A stretch of DNA of 18,818 nucleotides from JBCDGZ01 sp038750655 (lineage in GTDB: Bacteria; Bacteroidota; Bacteroidia; Chitinophagales; Saprospiraceae). The stretch lies in the NCBI GenBank assembly GCA_038750655.1, contig JBCDGZ010000144.1:1-18818 (forward strand), read 5' to 3'. This document shows, piece after piece, positions 13,836 through 18,818 of this stretch; position 1 is the stretch's first letter, and each line of letters begins with the position of its first letter. Below the pieces are notes generated by a model. That model had not been told where the DNA came from. It saw only the letters and a program-made list of their open reading frames with translations, and ran no database searches. The position numbers and the translations under genes are program-made.

Positions 13836-15281
13836 ATGACCCAACACATAGAATCTGTCCTCACCCAATTGTTCGAAAACTGGGCGGGCGAACGCGCCCA
13901 ATTGGTCCTGCCCCTCGCCCCTTCGGGATCAAACCGCGTCTACTACCGCCTGCAAAGCGCCAATCGAGTCGCTATCGGTGCCTATAACGAAGACCGAAAG
14001 GAAAACATCGCCTTTCTGAGTTTCTCCCGCCATTTTCACCAAAAGGGTCTCTCCATCCCGGAGATATACGCCGAAGATTTAGACCAGCATATTTACCTGC
14101 AAGAAGACCTGGGTTCCACCACCCTCTATAGCTACCTGCTGCAAAGAGGGAGTGATTTTCCTGATTTTCTCAAAGAAATGTACAAAAAAGTCGTCGCAGC
14201 TCTCCCTCACCTGCAGATTACCGGAGGCAAAGATTTGGATTACAGCAAATGCTACCCCCGCGCCAGTTTCGACCGCCAATCCATGCTCTGGGATTTGAAT
14301 ACCTTCAAATACTATTTCCTCAAACTGGCTAAAATTCCCTTTGATGAGCAGGCTCTGGAAGAAGATTTTCATCGGCTGGCTGATTTCCTCCTCCAAGCGG
14401 ATTGCAACTACTTCATGTTTCGGGATTTTCAGACGCGCAATATCATGATCAAGGATGGAGCGCCGCTATTTATCGATTACCAAGGAGGGCGAAGAGGGGC
14501 TTTACAGTACGATCTAGCCTCTTTGCTCTACCAGGCCAAAGCCAATATCCCCGCCGATATTCGCCTCGAATTGTTGGAGCACTACCTCGATGCTGCCGCT
14601 GAGCTGATCGACCTCGACCGGAAAGCCTTCATCGACTATTATTATGGCTATGTACTCATCCGCTGTATTCAAGTTTTTGGGACCTATGGCTTCCGAGGGC
14701 TCTACGAGCGCAAACAGCATTTTCTGACCAGTATTCCCTTTGCGATCAATAACATCCGCTGGTTGCTCAGCAATGTGAAGCTGGCAGTTGACTTGCCGGA
14801 GCTGTGGTCTTGTCTACACGGGATCACTGAGGCCGAGCGCTTCCGCCCTTTCGATCGTCAGAGAGGTCGCAATAGCCTGCTGACGGTGCGCATCAACAGC
14901 TTTTCCTACAAGCATGGTCTGCCCGAGGACCCTTCGGGCAACGGCGGTGGCTTCATCTTCGACTGCCGCTTTATCCACAACCCCGGTCGCTACGAACCCT
15001 ATAAAAAGCTAACCGGTCGCGACGAGTCCGTCATCAACTTCCTGAAGCAGTACAGTACGATGGAAGATTTTCTCAACAACATTTATCATATCATCGATGA
15101 GGCCATTGAGGATTATATCTCGCGGAGCTTCACCAGCCTCTCCGTCAACTTTGGCTGCACCGGCGGCCAGCATCGCTCCGTCTACGCCGCAGATACCCTG
15201 GCCCAACGTATCGAACAGAAGTACGGGGTGAAAGTTATGCTGTATCACCGGGAGCAGGAGCGTAAAGGTTGGAAAAATTAG
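13836..15281 (+). CDS. APH-type (amino)sugar kinase fused to RapZ C-terminal domain
   Basis: The 481-residue product has two parts. Residues about 1-340 are an aminoglycoside-phosphotransferase-like kinase. It has an N-terminal loop (LAPSGSNRVYYRL), the Brenner loop FRDFQTRNIM with catalytic Asp197 and Asn202, and metal-binding IDYQ with Asp214, followed by YDLASLLYQ. The pattern resembles AmgK, the N-acetylmuramate/N-acetylglucosamine kinase of cell-wall recycling. Residues about 348-481 match the C-terminal domain of RapZ: FSYKHGLPED, FIFDCRFIHNPGRY, LTGRD and the GCTGGQHRS loop at 440-448. In E. coli that domain binds glucosamine-6-phosphate and regulates the small RNA GlmZ. The P-loop N-terminal domain of RapZ is absent. 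It starts 23 bases after obgE and is probably co-transcribed with it. An amino-sugar sensing or kinase role is inference. It overlaps the next gene tail to tail by 4 bp. Confidence 0.9.
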   Translation: MTQHIESVLTQLFENWAGERAQLVLPLAPSGSNRVYYRLQSANRVAIGAYNEDRKENIAFLSFSRHFHQKGLSIPEIYAEDLDQHIYLQEDLGSTTLYSYLLQRGSDFPDFLKEMYKKVVAALPHLQITGGKDLDYSKCYPRASFDRQSMLWDLNTFKYYFLKLAKIPFDEQALEEDFHRLADFLLQADCNYFMFRDFQTRNIMIKDGAPLFIDYQGGRRGALQYDLASLLYQAKANIPADIRLELLEHYLDAAAELIDLDRKAFIDYYYGYVLIRCIQVFGTYGFRGLYERKQHFLTSIPFAINNIRWLLSNVKLAVDLPELWSCLHGITEAERFRPFDRQRGRNSLLTVRINSFSYKHGLPEDPSGNGGGFIFDCRFIHNPGRYEPYKKLTGRDESVINFLKQYSTMEDFLNNIYHIIDEAIEDYISRSFTSLSVNFGCTGGQHRSVYAADTLAQRIEQKYGVKVMLYHREQERKGWKN

Positions 15282-15883
15282 GCGACCAAATGCTGCATTA
15301 AATCCTGGAAATTATCGGCAGATTCGTAGAGGCGATCGTTATAGGCCGTCGCACTCAATTTGAGATTAAAAGCCTCTTCATTTCTTTGCAGCAGTTCGAT
15401 AGAGATATTGCCGTAGCGCTGGCGAAACAACTGCCCTCCTTCGTTTTGTATGAACTTAATGGGGGGCTTGAGGTAGTGCCGCTGTTTGGTTTCTACCCAA
15501 TTAGGACGATTGTAAGTACGCAATTCAGAGACATAAGAGCGGTAATTAGCCGCTAGCACCCTTTCCTTTAGATAATCGAAGAGATTGACGATTTCCCGTT
15601 GTGGATAGTTCATTTCTTTAAAATGAATGACAAAACCTTTTGACGAAGGCGTCGTCATGAAGTCGATGGTTTCATCAATATGATCAGGGTTGATCAGGTA
15701 CTCGACGTGTTGTTGTCGTATCCAATCCAGTAGCCGACGACAGCTTAGGCTTTTCTTCCAGCGGTCATAGTCGGCCAACTCCGCCTCCGTTCGCTCGATC
15801 AATTTATGGATCAGCGGTTGGGTGGGCGAACTTTGCTCTGCCTTGGTGAACAGGTTCTTAATACTTTGCCAAAAGTCAGGCAT
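15278..15883 (-). CDS. hypothetical protein, 201 residues
   Basis: I do not recognise a family. The product is soluble with no signal peptide or membrane segment. It is rich in charged and aromatic residues, with a Trp/Arg-rich helix-like region (DRWKKSLSCRRLLDWIRQQH, about 40-59). A segment with alternating hydrophobics follows (GFVIHFKEMNYPQREIVNLFDYLKERV), and the C-terminal half has beta-like pattern (GNISIELLQRNEEAFNLKL). The uninterrupted frame, normal codon use and tight packing support a real gene. It lies 98 bases downstream of the cvpA-like gene on the same strand and may be co-transcribed with it. It converges on the kinase-RapZ gene with a 4-bp overlap. No function is proposed. 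Confidence 0.75.
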   Translation of the reverse strand: MPDFWQSIKNLFTKAEQSSPTQPLIHKLIERTEAELADYDRWKKSLSCRRLLDWIRQQHVEYLINPDHIDETIDFMTTPSSKGFVIHFKEMNYPQREIVNLFDYLKERVLAANYRSYVSELRTYNRPNWVETKQRHYLKPPIKFIQNEGGQLFRQRYGNISIELLQRNEEAFNLKLSATAYNDRLYESADNFQDLMQHLVA

Positions 15884-15981
15884 AGGAAATAATAAATTTT
15901 ATACTCATGTAAACAGGTGGAGGGAAGGAAAGTTGGTTCAGTTGAAAGAAAGTAGTAGAAATTGAGCTGCTATTGCTGACT

Positions 15982-16590
15982 TTAATTGTTTTGAGCTTCT
16001 TCCTTCGGAGGTAGCTCATCGGAGCGGTCCTCGATTTTGGTGTTTTCGGTCTGCTCAATGCTGATTTGTTCGAGGCGATCCATCATATTCATAGATTGAT
16101 CCCAGAAATTATACAGCATAGGTTTGAGCTGCTTGCCCACAATTTTAAGTTGATCAGGATATTGCTCCAGGTAGGAGTAGGTCATTGACTCCTGCTTAGT
16201 CTTAGCATCCAGCATCCTGGCCTGATCACCAAACCAGAGTAATACGCTAAGCACCAGAATCATAATGGCACTGAGTAGCATACCACCAGCCATTTTATTG
16301 ATAATATTGATATTAGCCGTTTTAAGTGCCCCCTCTAGAAAGCGAGCAATGGTGCGGATGATGAACATGGTAACGACAAAAGAGAGCAGAAAACCAGCCA
16401 CAAACATCAGCGGATTTTCACTTTTGAAGGTCGTTTCCAAAAATTGCTTAGTCGGTTCGGAGAAGCGGAAGGCGGCCATTAGGCCGAACAGCAGCGAAAG
16501 GACGGTAAACACCGCTTGGATGATTCCGCGAGCAAATCCGACATAGAAACCGGACAGTAGGACGATAACGAAAATGATGTCAATTACCAT
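15982..16590 (-). CDS. CvpA-family inner-membrane protein
   Basis: The 202-residue product has four hydrophobic segments at about 1-20, 24-43, 61-83 and 101-120. The first begins MVIDIIFVIVLLSGFYVGFARG, with the charged-Gly turn (GFxRG) that marks CvpA/colicin V production proteins. A hydrophilic, partly acidic C-terminal tail of about 80 residues (ending SDELPPKEEAQNN) is longer than in minimal family members. CvpA proteins are integral inner-membrane proteins needed for colicin V production in E. coli and implicated in envelope stress; their exact activity is unknown. It lies 110 bases downstream of the S9 peptidase gene on the same strand. Confidence 0.88.
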   Translation of the reverse strand: MVIDIIFVIVLLSGFYVGFARGIIQAVFTVLSLLFGLMAAFRFSEPTKQFLETTFKSENPLMFVAGFLLSFVVTMFIIRTIARFLEGALKTANINIINKMAGGMLLSAIMILVLSVLLWFGDQARMLDAKTKQESMTYSYLEQYPDQLKIVGKQLKPMLYNFWDQSMNMMDRLEQISIEQTENTKIEDRSDELPPKEEAQNN

Positions 16591-16700
16591 AACAGCCTAC
16601 AAAATAGAGGTTTAGCTGTTGAATTGCCTATAAAATTAGACGAATTAACAATTTTTTATCGACCTAAACCCTCAAAATATTATGCCATTAAGGCTTTTGA

Positions 16701-18632
16701 TCAACTTTTTAGGTGACGATCAAAGAAGCCCAGCATCAGCTTATACAGCTCGAAGCGGTTTTCTTCATTGTGGAAACCGTGTCCTTCGTTGTATTTGACC
16801 ATGTAGGGGACTTCGATGCCTCTGCCTCTGATTTCGCGTACAATTTGATCCGATTCATCGATATTGACTCGGGGATCGTTAGCACCTTGTACGACAAAAA
16901 GTGGGGCTTTGATCTTATCGGCATGTAGCGCCGGGGAGGCCGCGGCCATCTCCTCTTTATCTTGCTCAGGATTTCCGACCATCATGAACATCATTTCTTG
17001 GAAGGGTTTCCAGTAGGGAGGCATGGTTTTCATGAAAGTAAAGAGGTTGGAAACACCGACGTAGTCGACGCCGCAGGCGTAGAGATCGGGGGTGTAGGTC
17101 AGTCCGGCCAGGACGGCGTAGCCGCCGTAGCTTCCGCCGTAGATGCCTACCCGCTTCGGGTCGGCGATACCCTGCTCGATCAACCAGTGCACCCCATCAG
17201 TGATGTCGTCCTGCATGGTACGGCCCCATTGCTTGAAACTTTTTTCCCAAAAGTCGCGGCCATAGCCCGTGCTGCCTCGGAAGTTCATCTGCAAAACGGC
17301 GTAGCCGCGGCTGGCCAGCAGCTGAATTTCGGGATTGAAGCCCCAGTAATCTCGGAACCAGGGGCCGCCGTGGGGGTTGATGATGACGGGAAGATTTTGG
17401 GGGTCCAGGCCTTTGGGTAGGGTGAGGTAGCCGTTGATGGTGAGCCCGTCGCGGGAGGTGTAGCGGATGGGCTTCATCTCTGACATATCGGCCTCATCAA
17501 TCCAGGGGCTGACGTCGGCGATCTTTTGCAGCTCGTCCTTTTCTGCATCGTAGAAAATATAGCTGCCGAGAGAGCGATCGCTGTAAGTGCGGATCATAAA
17601 TTTATCCTCGGCCTTATTCATACTGGCGAATGAAATCTCGTGGTCGCCCAGCTGTTCCTCCAAACGCTTGTACAGGCTGGCCCGCTTTGGATCGAGAAAA
17701 TGATAGTTGCGTTTAGCCGTATTATACTGTATGGCGGTGAGTATCTTATGCTTTTTAGAGTAGGTCAGTTCTTCGACATCTACCTCGGGGTGAACAAACA
17801 GCGGAGGGCCGACCTCCTTGCCTGTAGCCATATCGAATTTGACAATGGCCAATTTATCCCGATTGAGGTTGGAGGCCGCATAGATAACACTTCCGTTATC
17901 AAAATCAAAGAACAGGGGCATAATTGACACCCTAAAGTCTGTGGTGATCACCTCGCGGAAGGGAGCATCTTCCGATTCGCGGTACATCAGCGTGTTGTTA
18001 GTACCGCCAGTAACCTTGTTGGCCAGCCGCAGTTGGCCATTGTGATCGGTCATCCAAATATCTATGGGCTCCTCGATATTAGCATTTTCGGCAATCTGCT
18101 CGTAGGCGCCGGTGTGAATATTGATGCGATAAGGTTCGAAGAGTTGCGGATTGTTCTTATTCATCTCAATCAACACTTCATCCTCAAAATCTTCGAGTTG
18201 ATCAATGATCTGAATGGTCACCTCCTTGAAAGGGGTAAGGTCTTTTGGATTGGCGCCATCCTTATCGACTGCGTAGAGCTGGAAATTTTCATCGCCACCG
18301 CTGTCTTTGACGTACAAGATTCGGTCATTACTCGCCCAAAAATAGCTGTTGATGCTACGATCCGTTTCGTGTGTAATTCGAACAGATGCTGCACTGCCTA
18401 TTTTTTGGACAAAAATATTTTGGCGTCTTTTGTAGGGACTCATGTAGCTGAAGTAATTGCCATCGGGAGAAAGCTGATAGCGAATACGCTCAGGATTTTT
18501 GAAAAAGTCTTCAACGGAATATTTATGATCCTGATGACTTGTACCAATGAGTGCTTTGAGTTCTTCGGAACTGTCCGGTAGCTTAGGGTCCCCCGGCAGT
18601 TGATGTTGAGGTTCTTTTACAATGGTTTCCAT
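16701..18632 (-). CDS. S9-family prolyl oligopeptidase-like serine peptidase
   Basis: The 643-residue product has an N-terminal beta-propeller (about 40-385, with repeats such as RYQLSPDGNYFSYMS and RILYVKDSGGDENFQLYAVD). The C-terminal alpha/beta-hydrolase domain covers about 395-643. The catalytic triad is visible: Ser501 in GGSYGGY, Asp586 in GANDPRVN and His618 in EGHGFHNE. HGGPWFRD (about 422-429) forms the oxyanion region, and NFRGSTGYG is typical of acylaminoacyl-peptidase/DPP-like members of S9. Such enzymes cut short peptides, often after Pro or releasing N-terminal blocked residues. There is no signal peptide or lipobox, so it is probably cytoplasmic, unlike many Bacteroidota DPP-type relatives. 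ATG 18632 is the first start in frame. Exact specificity cannot be told. Confidence 0.93.
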   Translation of the reverse strand: METIVKEPQHQLPGDPKLPDSSEELKALIGTSHQDHKYSVEDFFKNPERIRYQLSPDGNYFSYMSPYKRRQNIFVQKIGSAASVRITHETDRSINSYFWASNDRILYVKDSGGDENFQLYAVDKDGANPKDLTPFKEVTIQIIDQLEDFEDEVLIEMNKNNPQLFEPYRINIHTGAYEQIAENANIEEPIDIWMTDHNGQLRLANKVTGGTNNTLMYRESEDAPFREVITTDFRVSIMPLFFDFDNGSVIYAASNLNRDKLAIVKFDMATGKEVGPPLFVHPEVDVEELTYSKKHKILTAIQYNTAKRNYHFLDPKRASLYKRLEEQLGDHEISFASMNKAEDKFMIRTYSDRSLGSYIFYDAEKDELQKIADVSPWIDEADMSEMKPIRYTSRDGLTINGYLTLPKGLDPQNLPVIINPHGGPWFRDYWGFNPEIQLLASRGYAVLQMNFRGSTGYGRDFWEKSFKQWGRTMQDDITDGVHWLIEQGIADPKRVGIYGGSYGGYAVLAGLTYTPDLYACGVDYVGVSNLFTFMKTMPPYWKPFQEMMFMMVGNPEQDKEEMAAASPALHADKIKAPLFVVQGANDPRVNIDESDQIVREIRGRGIEVPYMVKYNEGHGFHNEENRFELYKLMLGFFDRHLKS

Positions 18633-18818
18633 AGATTTGGGTACTGGTGTAAGTTTACTTTAACAGCTAATGTTTATTAATTAACGAGAATGTACTGTTT
18701 TTTTAGAGAAAAAGCACAGTAACTTCAGTAGTAATAATGTTAAAAAAATACTTTAGTTTACAGATTGAATAAAGATTAGAGGATTTTTGTAAAATATCCC
18801 TTATCTTTATCATTACAC
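18633..18818. other. AT-rich upstream region at the window edge
   Basis: The 186 bases upstream of the S9 peptidase gene are very AT-rich. They presumably hold its minus-strand promoter, but no exact TAnnTTTG is seen on that strand. A plus-strand TATCTTTA near 18802-18809 might belong to a gene beyond the window. Confidence 0.4.

Noticed and set aside
18784..18818. TTTTG and TATCTTTA near the right edge as a plus-strand promoter
   Set aside because: The spacing is about 12 bases instead of about 17-21, the -7 box has one mismatch, and the downstream gene is out of view.

Overview
The window looks like a chromosomal segment of a Bacteroidota bacterium, most likely a Saprospiria/Lewinella-like lineage. 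The lineage call is inference. It rests on two type IX secretion (T9SS) cargo proteins with Por-type C-terminal sorting domains, PKD-rich secreted architecture, promoter-like TAnnTTTG boxes, a general lack of Shine-Dalgarno sequences, and a kinase-RapZ fusion of the kind I associate with Bacteroidota. No mobile element, tRNA, rRNA or CRISPR array was seen.

Layout. 1-173: GC-rich non-coding edge. 174-598: RNase P RNA (rnpB) with its terminal helix and U-run. 611-1849 (+): secreted T9SS protein of unknown function, starting 19 bases after the RNase P RNA. 1843-5676 (-): 1277-residue secreted glycoside hydrolase-like protein with eight PKD domains, overlapping the previous gene tail to tail. 6021-8166 (-): NfeD-flotillin membrane-microdomain pair with a terminator. 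8475-10138 (+): prs (PRPP synthetase) and rplY (ribosomal protein bL25/Ctc). 10255-11028 (+): nitrilase-family omega-amidase. 11029-11569: a 541-base non-coding region with two strong terminators, one on each strand, including a candidate minus-strand small RNA. 11570-12103 (+): NlpC/P60 lipoprotein. 12228-15281 (+): adk, obgE and a kinase-RapZ-C-terminal-domain fusion, tightly packed. 15278-18632 (-): an unrecognised 201-residue protein, a CvpA-family membrane protein and an S9 prolyl oligopeptidase-type peptidase.

Most of the window is housekeeping: RNA processing, PRPP supply, ribosome, adenylate balance, ribosome-assembly GTPase, cell-wall hydrolase and peptidase. The accessory parts are the two secreted proteins. 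The large one looks like an extracellular polysaccharide-active enzyme, with a TIM-barrel catalytic centre of the GH-A type placed between paired PKD modules. The most interesting observations are (i) a one-cysteine-per-PKD-domain pattern with constant spacing in four A-B pairs, (ii) the amino-sugar-kinase-like/RapZ C-terminal fusion beside adk-obgE, (iii) a possible ~100-nt RNA upstream of the NlpC lipoprotein gene, and (iv) a promoter placed so close to the prs start codon that the mRNA may be leaderless.
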